A program made the translations under genes and the position numbers. A model generated the notes under the pieces. That model was given only the letters and a program-made list of their open reading frames with translations, did not search any database and was not told where the DNA came from. A DNA stretch of 64,000 bases from Anaeromassilibacillus sp001305115 (GTDB lineage: Bacteria > Bacillota > Clostridia > Oscillospirales > Acutalibacteraceae). Of this stretch, positions 28,398 through 38,083 are shown one piece after another; position 1 is the stretch's first letter, and each line of letters opens with the position of its first letter. The stretch covers positions 124,001-188,000 of the forward strand of contig AP031437.1 of the NCBI GenBank assembly GCA_042854365.1, read 5' to 3'.

Positions 28398-31049
28398 ATG
28401 AAGACAAAAAAGAGCAGAGTCGTTTTGTCGAGCGTTTCCGTGTTGCTGGTGCTGAGTCTGCTGGCAGGCATGACGATGGCCTGGTTTACGGACACGGAAA
28501 AGGTGAACGCAAATTTCACCGCGGGCGTGCTGGACATCAGTGTAAAGCCGGGTGAAACGGACAAAGGGGATCTCACGTTTGAGAACCTGCGCCCGATGTT
28601 GTACGACAACTTCTACAAGGAGTTGGAACCCAATGGCAACGAAAAATGGGTCAACGATGTGACCCAGGATGATACAACGGGCCTGGACGACGAGGATTAT
28701 GCGCCGGTGCCGGCATACTTTAAGCCGGTGGTTATCAAAAATGAGGGCACACTGCCGGCAAAGGTACAGCTATCTTTGGAAGCAGGCGATGGATGCGAAG
28801 CAGGGGAACCGATCCTGACGGAAGACAACATTACGATCAAGCAGGACCCCGAAAAGATGCAGGATTGTGCAAACCGTTTGGCGCCGGTCCTGAAGGTGTT
28901 TGTCTACAAGCAGGTGGGCGAAACCTGGACAAAGGTTGAGGATGTCAACCTGAACACAGCGTACGACGAGGCCAAGGCAAATCCAGATAAAGTAGCGTCG
29001 GACAACACAGCGAAAGAGACGAACAATACATACATGACGGCGATGCTTCCGGCCCAGGGCACAGCGACCTATGTGATCGCGGGCTATCTGCCGGAGACCG
29101 TAAACAACGCCTATCAGGGGCAGCATTTCCACGGCAAGCTGGTGCTGAACGCCTACCAGATGGACGACACCGGCGCTGGCAAGCCGGACGAGGGCGGTTC
29201 CAGCTCGACCGATCCGGAGGACCCGGACCGTTTTAATGAAAATGTGACGATCGAATGGCGTGAAGGAACTGCGGAAGGTGACCTGGTACAAAGCCAGAAT
29301 GAGACCGTAAAGAGCAATACTACCATTGCAGCTGTGAACTATGATGCGCCGGAAGGCTATGTGTACAGCCCCGAGGCGGCAGAACAGAAGACGGATGTAG
29401 TTGTGGATGAAAAGACTGGCGAAGCGACGCCAGGCAAGGTTATTTTCACGGTGGTGCCGGAAGAGGCGAAGGCGATTGAGTATGTGCTGTATTATAGAAA
29501 TACAGTAGACGGTCAATTGCTTACCCAAACCGAAACGGTTTCACTGGAATATCCAGGGGAATACACCATTGTAGCCCCCAATGCGCCGGCGTCAAGGACC
29601 AGGGCGACAGAGAAGGATCGGATTTCCGCTCCGATTCCGGCGGGCTATGTGTTTGATCCGGATACGCAGGCCTATGATGTAGCGGTCAATGCGGAGGGAA
29701 CAGCCACGCCCACGAGGATTACCTTTGATGTAAAACCGGAGAGTACAGAACCGACCGATCCGGACCCGGAGGAGCATCCGGAGGCGTATCAGGTGCGCGT
29801 AGACTTCCGAAATCAGGAAACAGGTATCCTTTTGGATCGGAGCTATTCCAAAACATATGGTGGTCTGACGAAAGGAGTCCACACCTTTACCCCGGTTGGC
29901 GAAGCACAGAATGACACCGAAGTTCTACATTATGTAACGGCGCCGGAAGGCTATGAATATGACCCGGCGGGACAGGACGCAAAATTTGTCACCATTCCGG
30001 CGGTAAAGGGACCGCAAGTCATCGAATTTACGGTTCAATACGTGGGTGGCGGAAGCACGGACCCGGAAGAGCCGGATAATCCAAATTGTGATCGTGACGA
30101 CCATATTATCCGTGACGCAGAAGATCTGTACAACGTACGGCTGCATCCGCACTGCAATTTTATTTTCGCCAATGATGTAGACCTCAGCGAGGCCTATCCG
30201 AATTGGGAGCCCATTGGAGTATTGGAGCAAAAGTATGATCCATGGAATGGAACCTATTATGAGCCGTCTGAAAATGTGTTTACCGGGGATATGAACGGAA
30301 ACGGGCATGTACTCACAGGCCTGAATGTCGGCACATTGAAGAGTTATAATGGCCTGTTCACCTATTCTGCCGGGACAATCCGCAATCTTACGGTGAACGA
30401 TGCAAAAATCAACGCACACAGCAACTCCGGTATTTTGGTAGGTTGGAACGCCGGAAAGATTCAGAATTGTACGGTGAGCGGCAACGTAACGGCCGGGGAT
30501 TCATTCGCAAATATTTGGGAAGTTGGGGGTATTACCGGATGGAACGATACCACCGGTGTCATCAGCGGCTGTGCATCTCTTGCCAATGTCAGTGGAAACC
30601 CCGCGAACCTGCCGGTTAATACTCCTGTACATTACTATTACGGTGGGGTTGCAGGGTCCAACAGTGGTACGGTGACAAATTGTTATTCGACAGGTACGGT
30701 CAAAGGAGCAAGGGCAGGCGGTCTGCTGGGGCTGAACCAGGGAACCATTTCAAATTGCTATACCACGAGCAGAGTGTATGCTTTGACCGACAGTTTCGGC
30801 AATGTGGATACTTCCACTCATCCGGTCATTGGATGGATGGAGGGAGGAACGGTTGGGAAGGAAACCATCTTCTTCCGGAAAGGAAACCTCTATCGCGGGG
30901 GCCGGCTTTATACAGGCTGGGATACTGATAAAGCCCGTGGCCAGGGGAAAACCGAAGAGGAAATGAAGACGGCTTCGACGTATACGGATGCTGGATGGGA
31001 CACCGGCGTCTGGAACATTGTAGATGGCACTTATCCAACCCTTCAATAA
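28398..31049 (+). CDS. SipW-type surface protein, MucBP-like and GLUG repeats
   Basis: This 883-residue secreted protein has the SipW-type signal and TasA-like domain at ~1-285. A MucBP-like series follows (~290-560: YVLYYRNTVDGQLLTQTE, YQVRVDFRNQETGILLDRSY), then GLUG-type repeats (~590-860: GILVGWNAGKIQNC, VAGSNSGTVTNCYS, GGLLGLNQGTISNCYT). CGGAGG precedes the ATG at 28398; the in-frame ATG at 28362 lacks a site. The first ~555 residues are almost identical in DNA to those of the gene at 31389, so the pair arose by tandem duplication. A terminator follows. The predicted role is a surface adhesin or matrix component. Confidence 0.86.
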   Translation: MKTKKSRVVLSSVSVLLVLSLLAGMTMAWFTDTEKVNANFTAGVLDISVKPGETDKGDLTFENLRPMLYDNFYKELEPNGNEKWVNDVTQDDTTGLDDEDYAPVPAYFKPVVIKNEGTLPAKVQLSLEAGDGCEAGEPILTEDNITIKQDPEKMQDCANRLAPVLKVFVYKQVGETWTKVEDVNLNTAYDEAKANPDKVASDNTAKETNNTYMTAMLPAQGTATYVIAGYLPETVNNAYQGQHFHGKLVLNAYQMDDTGAGKPDEGGSSSTDPEDPDRFNENVTIEWREGTAEGDLVQSQNETVKSNTTIAAVNYDAPEGYVYSPEAAEQKTDVVVDEKTGEATPGKVIFTVVPEEAKAIEYVLYYRNTVDGQLLTQTETVSLEYPGEYTIVAPNAPASRTRATEKDRISAPIPAGYVFDPDTQAYDVAVNAEGTATPTRITFDVKPESTEPTDPDPEEHPEAYQVRVDFRNQETGILLDRSYSKTYGGLTKGVHTFTPVGEAQNDTEVLHYVTAPEGYEYDPAGQDAKFVTIPAVKGPQVIEFTVQYVGGGSTDPEEPDNPNCDRDDHIIRDAEDLYNVRLHPHCNFIFANDVDLSEAYPNWEPIGVLEQKYDPWNGTYYEPSENVFTGDMNGNGHVLTGLNVGTLKSYNGLFTYSAGTIRNLTVNDAKINAHSNSGILVGWNAGKIQNCTVSGNVTAGDSFANIWEVGGITGWNDTTGVISGCASLANVSGNPANLPVNTPVHYYYGGVAGSNSGTVTNCYSTGTVKGARAGGLLGLNQGTISNCYTTSRVYALTDSFGNVDTSTHPVIGWMEGGTVGKETIFFRKGNLYRGGRLYTGWDTDKARGQGKTEEEMKTASTYTDAGWDTGVWNIVDGTYPTLQ

Positions 31050-31074
31050 GAAATGCGCAGGCCGCATGGCAACG

Positions 31075-31111
31075 GAAGGCCCCCGGTGAAAGCCGGGGCC
31101 TTCTCTTGTTT
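31075..31111 (+). terminator. Rho-independent terminator
   Basis: GAAGGCCCCCGG pairs with CCGGGGCCTTC around TGAAAG and runs into TCTTGTTT. An almost identical copy is at 34466-34500. The stretch to 31288 is AT-rich and gene-free. Confidence 0.9.
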
Positions 31112-31288
31112 CCTTAAAGTAGCACATAGAAATTGAATTGAAAGGATAAATTTTTTAAAGAAAATATTATTGGAAAAAACAGAAGGAGATAGTAAACAAA
31201 TTAGATAGATTTTAATCATATAAAAATAAAATTATATACAAATATTAAATATAATTGTCTTTTAGAAACAAATTGAAAGGACAACTAT

Positions 31289-31329
31289 TATAATGTAATA
31301 AATAAGGATTTTTCAATAGAATCCTTATT
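31289..31329 (+). promoter_or_regulatory. -10 element followed by start-site hairpin
   Basis: TATAAT (31289-31294) is followed after six bases by AATAAGGATT (31301-31310) pairing with AATCCTTATT (31320-31329). From TCGTGGGCC onward (31332) the leader matches that of the gene at 28398. Confidence 0.5.
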
Positions 31330-31388
31330 GTCGTGGGCCGAATAGCGGCCTAATTGAGGATGTACGAAAAAGAAACGGAGGAAAAGCA

Positions 31389-33938
31389 ATGAAGACAAAA
31401 AAGAGCAGAGTCGTTTTGTCGAGCGTTTCCGTGTTGCTGGTGCTGAGTCTGCTGGCAGGCATGACGATGGCCTGGTTTACGGACACGGAAAAGGTGAACG
31501 CAAATTTCACCGCGGGTGTGCTGGACATCAGTGTAAAGCCGGGTGAAACGGACAAAGGGGATCTCACGTTTGAGAACCTGCGCCCGATGTTGTACGACAA
31601 CTTCTACAAGGAGTTGGAACCCAATGGCAACGAAAAATGGGTCAACGATGTGACCCAGGATAATACAACGGGCCTGGACGACGAGGATTATGCGCCGGTG
31701 CCGGCATACTTTAAGCCGGTGGTTATCAAAAATGAGGGCACACTGCCGGCAAAGGTAAAGCTATCTTTGGAAGCAGGAGACGGCTGCGAAGCAGGGGAAC
31801 CGATCCTGACGGAAGACAACATTACGATCAAACAGGACCCCGAAAAGATGCAGGATTGTGCAAATCGTTTGGCGCCGGTCCTGAAAGTATTTGTTTACAA
31901 GCTGGTAGACGGGACTTGGACAAAGGTTGAGGATGTCAACCTGAACACAGCGTATGACGAGGCTAAAGCAAATCCGGACAAAGTAGCGTCGGACAACACA
32001 GCGAAAGAGACGAACAATACATACATGACGGCGATGCTTCCAGCCCAGGGCACAGCGACCTATGTGATCGCGGGCTATCTGCCGGAGACCGTGAACAACG
32101 CCTATCAGGGGCAGCATTTCCACGGCAAGCTGGTGCTGAATGCCTATCAGATGGACGACACCGGCGCTGGCAAGCCGGACCAGGGCGGTTCCAGCTCGAC
32201 CGATCCGGAGGACCCGGACCGCTTCGAGGACAACGTGACCATCGAGTGGCGTGAAGGAACTGCGGAAGGTGACCTGGTAAAAAGCCAGAATGAGACGGTA
32301 AAGAGCGATACCACCATTGCAGCTGTGAACTATGATGCGCCGGAAGGCTATGTGTACAGCCCCGAGGCGGCAGAACAGAAGACGGATGTAGTTGTGGATG
32401 AAAAGACTGGCGAAGCGACGCCAGGCAAGGTTATTTTCACGGTGGTGCCGGAAGAGGCGAAGGCGATTGAGTATGTGCTGTATTATAGAAATACAGTAGA
32501 CGGTCAATTGCTTACCCAAACCGAAACGGTTTCACTGGAATATCCAGGGGAATACACCATTGTAGCCCCCAATGCGCCGGCGTCAAGGACCAGGGCGACA
32601 GAGAAGGATCGGATTTCCGCTCCGATTCCGGCGGGCTATGTGTTTGATCCGGATACGCAGGCCTATGATGTAGCGGTCAATGCGGAGGGAACAGCCACGC
32701 CCACGAGGATTACCTTTGATGTAAAACCGGAGAGTACAGAACCGACCGATCCGGACCCGGAGGAGCATCCGGAGGCGTATCAGGTGCGCGTAGACTTCCG
32801 AAATCAGGAAACAGGTATCCTTTTGGATCGGAGCTATTCCAAAACATATGGTGGTCTGACGAAAGGAGTCCACACCTTTACCCCGGTTGGCGAAGCACAG
32901 AATGACACCGAAGTTCTACATTATGTAACGGCGCCGGAAGGCTATGAATATGACCCGGCGGGACAGAGCGCAAAATTTGTCACTATTCCGGCGGCGAAGG
33001 GACCAGAGGTGATTGAATTCACGGTAAAAGAGGTTGGCGGCGAAGAGCCTGAGCCGGAGGAAAAGGAAGTTGTCATCCAGTGGTGGTGTGTTGACCCAAG
33101 CCATGAGTATAATTATAACCCGGATAATCCTGCTGCACATAAGAACGATCATGAAGCAGGCTCTGCCAACTACACTGTGACTCTCAAAGAGGGCGAGACG
33201 AAGACGATCTCTACAGCGGATGTTGGGCAGCCGGGAGGTAGATATTATATTGACCCAGATCCGCAAAGCGTCTCTGTGACGCTGAAAGACGGGGTTTTGC
33301 TTGATACGGAGACTCAGGAGCCCATTACAGATGTGCGGTTTACGGTAAAAGTAAGACGCGACGCAGATTACCTGTTAGGAGGAGACGGTTCAAGCCTTCA
33401 TCCGTTTATGGTTTCCAACAGGAGTGAGTTGAGTAGAATTGAGGACCATATGTCTTCCCATTTCCGTTTGGTGAAAGATATCGATTTGAGCGGTTCCAAT
33501 TGGATGCCGATTCACACGACTGTGAGCACTGGTGGGGTGAGCACTGGCTTCAGTGGGGAGATTGATGGACAAGACCATACGATCAAAAATATGAACGTTA
33601 TGTTGGATTCTAGAACAGCGGGCGCCGGCCTGGTAGCCTATAATCGGGGCGGAACGATCAAGAATTTGAAACTTACCAATGCTTATGTACAAGCAGGCGC
33701 TATAATTGGTACAATTGCTGGACAGAATACCGGACTGATTGAAAATTGCAGTGTAGATACCTATATTTTTGCAACGAGTATAGCAAATACGAATTTTGGA
33801 CAGGGCGTATTCGCAGGTGGAATCGTCGGGATCAACGGTGGTACCATTCGCGGATGTACAGCGGACGGGGAACTATATGCAAACTATTCCGGCTACACAG
33901 GCGATATTGCAGGATGTAATGTAGGAACAATTGTTTAA
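31389..33938 (+). CDS. SipW-type surface protein, paralogue with altered C-terminus
   Basis: This 849-residue protein has the SipW-type signal (LAGMTMAWFTDTEK), TasA-like domain (~1-285) and MucBP-like domains nearly identical to the preceding gene. Then come a distinct segment (IQWWCVDPSHEYNYNPDNP) and GLUG-type repeats (DGQDHTIKNMNV, LVAYNRGGTIKNLKL, GGIVGINGGTIRGC). It stops abruptly at GDIAGCNVGTIV within a repeat. The original terminal peptide found in the paralogue (DAGWDT-VWNIVDG-YPTL) is stranded 440 bp downstream. CGGAGG precedes the ATG. No anchor motif. Confidence 0.85.
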   Translation: MKTKKSRVVLSSVSVLLVLSLLAGMTMAWFTDTEKVNANFTAGVLDISVKPGETDKGDLTFENLRPMLYDNFYKELEPNGNEKWVNDVTQDNTTGLDDEDYAPVPAYFKPVVIKNEGTLPAKVKLSLEAGDGCEAGEPILTEDNITIKQDPEKMQDCANRLAPVLKVFVYKLVDGTWTKVEDVNLNTAYDEAKANPDKVASDNTAKETNNTYMTAMLPAQGTATYVIAGYLPETVNNAYQGQHFHGKLVLNAYQMDDTGAGKPDQGGSSSTDPEDPDRFEDNVTIEWREGTAEGDLVKSQNETVKSDTTIAAVNYDAPEGYVYSPEAAEQKTDVVVDEKTGEATPGKVIFTVVPEEAKAIEYVLYYRNTVDGQLLTQTETVSLEYPGEYTIVAPNAPASRTRATEKDRISAPIPAGYVFDPDTQAYDVAVNAEGTATPTRITFDVKPESTEPTDPDPEEHPEAYQVRVDFRNQETGILLDRSYSKTYGGLTKGVHTFTPVGEAQNDTEVLHYVTAPEGYEYDPAGQSAKFVTIPAAKGPEVIEFTVKEVGGEEPEPEEKEVVIQWWCVDPSHEYNYNPDNPAAHKNDHEAGSANYTVTLKEGETKTISTADVGQPGGRYYIDPDPQSVSVTLKDGVLLDTETQEPITDVRFTVKVRRDADYLLGGDGSSLHPFMVSNRSELSRIEDHMSSHFRLVKDIDLSGSNWMPIHTTVSTGGVSTGFSGEIDGQDHTIKNMNVMLDSRTAGAGLVAYNRGGTIKNLKLTNAYVQAGAIIGTIAGQNTGLIENCSVDTYIFATSIANTNFGQGVFAGGIVGINGGTIRGCTADGELYANYSGYTGDIAGCNVGTIV

Positions 33939-34015
33939 TTACATGGGAAATCTAGGTTACCAGTTCGGGAACGCGCGTTAGTGATTTGACTGAATCTATA
34001 TTTATGGAGCAAATT

Positions 34016-34046
34016 ACCCCGGCAGGGATTTCCTGCCGGGGTTTTT
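34016..34046 (+). terminator. Rho-independent terminator
   Basis: CCCCGGCAGG pairs with CCTGCCGGGG around GATTT, followed by TTTTTGTG. It now ends the transcript of the shortened surface gene. Nothing else recognisable lies between 33939 and 34377. Confidence 0.92.
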
Positions 34047-34377
34047 GTGCTGCTTGAGATTAGGGATTGAGAACATCAACAGTGGAGAAGGGAAGTAAGG
34101 GCAGTCATTCTGATTTTTAACTCACCTTTTTGAAGATAAAGATAGGAAACATATGTATTTCCCAAACTTTATGGGAAATAGAGGGCGTTCCTTGTTTTGC
34201 CGCCGGGCGGCCGGTATCATGGGGCTGGCACCTAAAATAGAAGAGGAGGGGCAGAAGTTTATAAAAAAGAATGGGAACTTTTTATGTTGGGTGATACCTT
34301 TAGAGGTTTTTAAAGAGAATTGTGCCTATTGAAGCGGGAGAGGAGATCAAGGGCCTTTTCGTTGGACATGGCCGCTG

Positions 34378-34440
34378 GATGCCGGATGGGACACCAGCGT
34401 CTGGAACATTGTGGACGGCGCTTATCCAACCCTTCGATAA
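34378..34440 (+). pseudogene. Stranded 3' end of a SipW-type surface gene
   Basis: The 20 codons DAGWDTSVWNIVDGAYPTLR followed by a stop match the end of the gene at 28398 (positions about 30987-31049). The homology continues through the terminator to about 34500. No start codon precedes it. It is the lost tail of the gene at 31389, showing that a deletion, insertion or module exchange changed that gene's C-terminus. Confidence 0.85.
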
Positions 34441-34465
34441 GAAACGCACAGGCCACATGGTAGCA

Positions 34466-34500
34466 GAAGGCCCCCGGTGAAAGCCGGGGCCTTCTTGCAC
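34466..34500 (+). terminator. Rho-independent terminator, duplicated copy
   Basis: GAAGGCCCCCGG pairs with CCGGGGCCTTC, as at 31075-31111. It lies directly upstream of the promoter for the GNAT-flavodoxin gene. Confidence 0.88.
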
Positions 34501-34523
34501 CTGGTGGGAAAAGTACGTATAAT
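34495..34523 (+). promoter_or_regulatory. Sigma-A promoter of the GNAT-flavodoxin gene
   Basis: TTGCAC (34495-34500) and TATAAT (34518-34523) are separated by 17 bp. The -35 element begins inside the tail of the preceding terminator. Confidence 0.75.
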
Positions 34524-34557
34524 AAGAAGCATGAATTCAGAACAAAGGAGATTCACA

Positions 34558-35661
34558 ATGCCAGATATGAAAATGGTTGAGGTCCGTCCAGAACAGGTGG
34601 ACGAGTTGGCTGCATTGGCCAAACCAATCTGGACCGACCACTTTACGCCAATCATTGGCGCGGAACAGACGGCCTATATGATCGAAAAATTCCAGTCCGC
34701 ACCGGCCATGCGCGCGCAGATGGAGCATGATGGGTATCACTATTACTTTTTCCTGTATGATGGGCAGAAAGCGGGGTATACAGGCATCCGCCGTGATGGG
34801 GACAGCCTGTTCCTCAGCAAAATTTATGTCGAAAAGTCCTTCCGCCGCAGGGGACTTGCTTCTTTAGGAATTGCATTTATGGAGGATTTGTGCCGCCGCG
34901 AGGGCTTACGGAAGATTTGGCTTACAGTCAATAAAAACAACGACGGTTCCATTGCTTGTTACCGGGCGCGCGGCTTTGTTACAGCTTACCCGCTTGTGAC
35001 AGATATTGGAAATGGGTTTGTCATGGACGATTATGTGATGGAAAAATGGATTTCTCCCCGGACGCTTTTGTATGTGGATACTTGTCTAAGGCCCCACAGC
35101 CGTACGCGCGAGCTGGCGGACGCTTTCCTGAAAGCCTATCAGAAGGCACACCCGAAGGACACATTGGATATAGTCCGCCTGGCGGAGGCAGACGTCCACT
35201 GTGTCCGTGGGGAGGAATTGGAGCATCGGGAAGCATTGAAACGTGAGGGCAAGGTGGATGCACCGGAGTTCGCCGAGGCACGCCGGTTTGCGGCAGCCGA
35301 TGGGATTGTCATTGCCGCGCCGATGTGGGAACTGAGTTTTCCAGCAATGCTCAAAGCGTATATTGAGACGGTCTCCGTACCAGGCGTTACGTTCCGATAT
35401 GGAGAAGGCGATACCGGCTGTGCCGGCTGCTGTAAGGCGAGCCGCCTGCTCTACCTGACGACACGTGGAGGAATCTATACCAAGGCGGCCGCCAGTCTGG
35501 AACTCGGTGAAAAGGAGCTAAAGGCCCTTTCGCAATTCTTTGGGATACCAGGTTTCGATTGCCTTTTTGTGGAGGGAACGGATCTGCTTCCGAAGGAAGA
35601 AGTAGCCGCACGGATGGACCAGGCAAAAAGTATGGCGGCACAGTTAGCGAAAGCGTGGTGA
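34558..35661 (+). CDS. Fusion of GNAT acetyltransferase and flavodoxin-fold reductase
   Basis: This 367-residue protein joins two enzymes. Residues ~1-170 are a GNAT domain (GYTGIRRDGDSLFLSKIYV, acetyl-CoA loop RRRGLAS, then WLTVNKNNDGSIACYRARGF). Residues ~175-367 are a flavodoxin_2/azoreductase-like domain (LLYVDTCLRPHSRTRELADAF, APMWELSFPAMLKAYI, TTRGGIYTK). AzoR relatives use FMN and NAD(P)H to reduce quinones and azo compounds. AAGGAG eight bases before the ATG at 34558 decides the start. It is four bases upstream of tex. The link between the two activities is unknown. Confidence 0.85.
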   Translation: MPDMKMVEVRPEQVDELAALAKPIWTDHFTPIIGAEQTAYMIEKFQSAPAMRAQMEHDGYHYYFFLYDGQKAGYTGIRRDGDSLFLSKIYVEKSFRRRGLASLGIAFMEDLCRREGLRKIWLTVNKNNDGSIACYRARGFVTAYPLVTDIGNGFVMDDYVMEKWISPRTLLYVDTCLRPHSRTRELADAFLKAYQKAHPKDTLDIVRLAEADVHCVRGEELEHREALKREGKVDAPEFAEARRFAAADGIVIAAPMWELSFPAMLKAYIETVSVPGVTFRYGEGDTGCAGCCKASRLLYLTTRGGIYTKAAASLELGEKELKALSQFFGIPGFDCLFVEGTDLLPKEEVAARMDQAKSMAAQLAKAW

Positions 35662-35665
35662 GTCG

Positions 35666-37828
35666 ATGAACTTTGTAAGTGTTCTTTCCGAACAATTTCA
35701 TCTGAAAAATTGGCAAGTCGAAAAGGTCATCGAACTGATCGACGAGGGAAACACCATCCCGTTTATTGCGCGTTACCGCAAGGAGGCGCACGGTTCCTTA
35801 GACGACCAAACGCTGCGAGAGATTGCAGAACGTTTGGACTATCTGCGCGGTTTGGAGAAACGCAGGCAAGAGGTTTCCGACCTCATTGCGACTGCGGGCA
35901 GCATGACGGACGAAGTAGCGGCAGCATTGGCAAGTGCGGTGACCCTGTCCGAGATTGAGGATATTTATCGTCCATTCCGGCCCAAACGCAAGACGCGCGC
36001 CTCTGTGGCACGACAGAAGGGGTTGGAACCCTTGGCCCAGGAAATCTACAGGCAAGATCCGAACGCCGCCTACCCTATCGACCTGGCGCAAGCTTATATT
36101 CACCCGGAGCTCGGTGTGGAGACGCCGGAGGATGCGCTCGCTGGGGCGAAAGACATCATTGCGGAATGGGTATCGGATGACGCGGGAATCCGCAAACGCC
36201 TGCGTGTTGTGACGCTGGCCCAAGGAGTGCTGGTAAGCAAGGCCGCCAAATCGGATGAGGAATCCGTCTATGAACCGTATTATGATTTCCGACAGCCTGT
36301 ACGCCAATTGGCCGGGCACCGCGTCCTGGCGATGGACCGGGGTGAGCGCGAAGGGTTCCTCAAGGTCAGTGTGGAATTGGACCCATCCCGCGGGTTGAAT
36401 ATTGTCTATTCGGTCAGCGTCAAAGAGGGGTCTGCTTGTACTGATGCGGTGCGGGAGGCGGCGGAAGATGCATACAGCCGTTTGATCTTCCCGGCAATTG
36501 AGCGCGAGATCCGCAATACCTTGACGGAAAATGCGGATGAAGCGGCGATCAAGGTTTTTTCAGTCAACCTGCGCCAGTTGTTGATGCAGCCGCCGGTGAA
36601 GGGGCGTGTGGCGATGGGATTGGACCCGGGGTACCGCACGGGCTGTAAGGTGGCTGTAGTGGACGAGACAGGCCGCGTGTTGGACACCGGCGTGATCTAT
36701 CCCACCCATTCCAAGGCGAAGGTGGAGGAGGCCAAACAGGTGGTCTCTGCCCTCATCCGGAAGCATGGGGTCCAGGTAATCGCCATTGGAAATGGGACAG
36801 CCAGCAAGGAGACCGAGCTGTTTACGGCAGAGGTCATTCACGAGTTGGGAACAGGCGTTTCCTATATGGTGGTGAGCGAAGCAGGAGCTTCCGTTTATTC
36901 AGCTAGCAAGCTGGCGGCCCAAGAGTTTCCGGACTTCGACGTAACCTTGCGCAGTGCGGTTTCGATTGCACGGCGTTTACAGGACCCGCTTGCCGAGTTG
37001 GTCAAAATCGACCCAAAGGCGATCGGCGTGGGGCAATACCAGCATGACATGCCGCCCAAACGCCTGAATGAAGCGCTCTCTGGCGTCGTGGAGGACTGTG
37101 TGAATACCGTTGGCGTGGATTTAAATACAGCTTCGCCCGCCCTTTTGGAGAAGGTATCCGGTGTTTCGGCGGCGGTATCGAAAAACATTGTCCAGTATCG
37201 TGAGGAAAACGGCGCATTTCAGAGCCGGGCAGAACTGAAAAAGGTGCCGAAGCTGGGGCCCAAGGCGTTTGAACAGTGTGCAGGATTTTTGCGCGTGAGT
37301 GAGAGTAAAAATGTACTGGACAATACCGCCGTCCACCCGGAAAGCTATGCGGCGGCAAGGGACTTGTTGGAGCACTGCGGATACAGCCTGCCGGATGTGC
37401 GTGCGGGAAAGCTGGGGGGATTGCGCGAAAAGGTATCGGAACTCGGCGAAGAGGCCGTGGCGCAATCTCTGGGAATTGGCGTTCCTACATTGCAGGATAT
37501 TGTGACAGAATTGCTTCGTCCTGGACGTGATCCGCGCGACGAACTGCCGCCGCCCTTGCTGCGGACGGACGTACTGAGTATGGAGGATCTCAAACCCGGT
37601 ATGGAGCTGATGGGAACGGTGCGCAATGTGATCGATTTTGGCGCATTTGTGGACGTCGGAGTCCATCAAGATGGGCTGGTACATATCTCACAGATCTGTG
37701 ACCGCTATATCAAGCATCCGAGTGAGGTACTGAAAGTGGGGGATATCGTGAAAGTATGGGTGCTTTCCGTGGATATGAAAAAGAAACGGATTTCCCTCAC
37801 GATGCGCCAGGCGGAAAATAGGGTGTGA
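35666..37828 (+). CDS. tex: Tex-family RNA-binding protein
   Basis: This 720-residue Tex homologue is a conserved nucleic-acid-binding factor linked to transcription and RNA surveillance. It has the N-terminal Tex helical domain (PFIARYRKEAHGSLDDQTLR), a YqgF-like RNase H fold (~310-440, GLDPGYRTGCKVAVVDETG), helix-hairpin-helix motifs (~490-560, LNTASPALLEKVSGV), and a C-terminal S1 domain (~645-715, GTVRNVIDFGAFVDVGVHQDG). Length is usual for the family. Only a weak GGTGA site precedes the ATG, four bases after the previous stop, which suggests translational coupling. Confidence 0.96.
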   Translation: MNFVSVLSEQFHLKNWQVEKVIELIDEGNTIPFIARYRKEAHGSLDDQTLREIAERLDYLRGLEKRRQEVSDLIATAGSMTDEVAAALASAVTLSEIEDIYRPFRPKRKTRASVARQKGLEPLAQEIYRQDPNAAYPIDLAQAYIHPELGVETPEDALAGAKDIIAEWVSDDAGIRKRLRVVTLAQGVLVSKAAKSDEESVYEPYYDFRQPVRQLAGHRVLAMDRGEREGFLKVSVELDPSRGLNIVYSVSVKEGSACTDAVREAAEDAYSRLIFPAIEREIRNTLTENADEAAIKVFSVNLRQLLMQPPVKGRVAMGLDPGYRTGCKVAVVDETGRVLDTGVIYPTHSKAKVEEAKQVVSALIRKHGVQVIAIGNGTASKETELFTAEVIHELGTGVSYMVVSEAGASVYSASKLAAQEFPDFDVTLRSAVSIARRLQDPLAELVKIDPKAIGVGQYQHDMPPKRLNEALSGVVEDCVNTVGVDLNTASPALLEKVSGVSAAVSKNIVQYREENGAFQSRAELKKVPKLGPKAFEQCAGFLRVSESKNVLDNTAVHPESYAAARDLLEHCGYSLPDVRAGKLGGLREKVSELGEEAVAQSLGIGVPTLQDIVTELLRPGRDPRDELPPPLLRTDVLSMEDLKPGMELMGTVRNVIDFGAFVDVGVHQDGLVHISQICDRYIKHPSEVLKVGDIVKVWVLSVDMKKKRISLTMRQAENRV

Positions 37829-38083
37829 ATTTGACGATGTGGGACCCCTGAAAAGAGCGCTGTAAGAAGTGAAATCGGAACCGTTGTATGTTAGAATAGT
37901 GAAAATTCTATGAAAACAAATTAATGTGTTTTTTGGATGAAACCAAAGTTCGTATGATCTGTAGAAGTTTTAAAAGTTTTTTTGCATTTCGTTGCTGTAG
38001 TTGACAAATTTGCACAATGGGGGTTCCTTTTTATGACTACACATGGTATAATTATGAACAAATTATGAAAAGGAGTAGTCACC

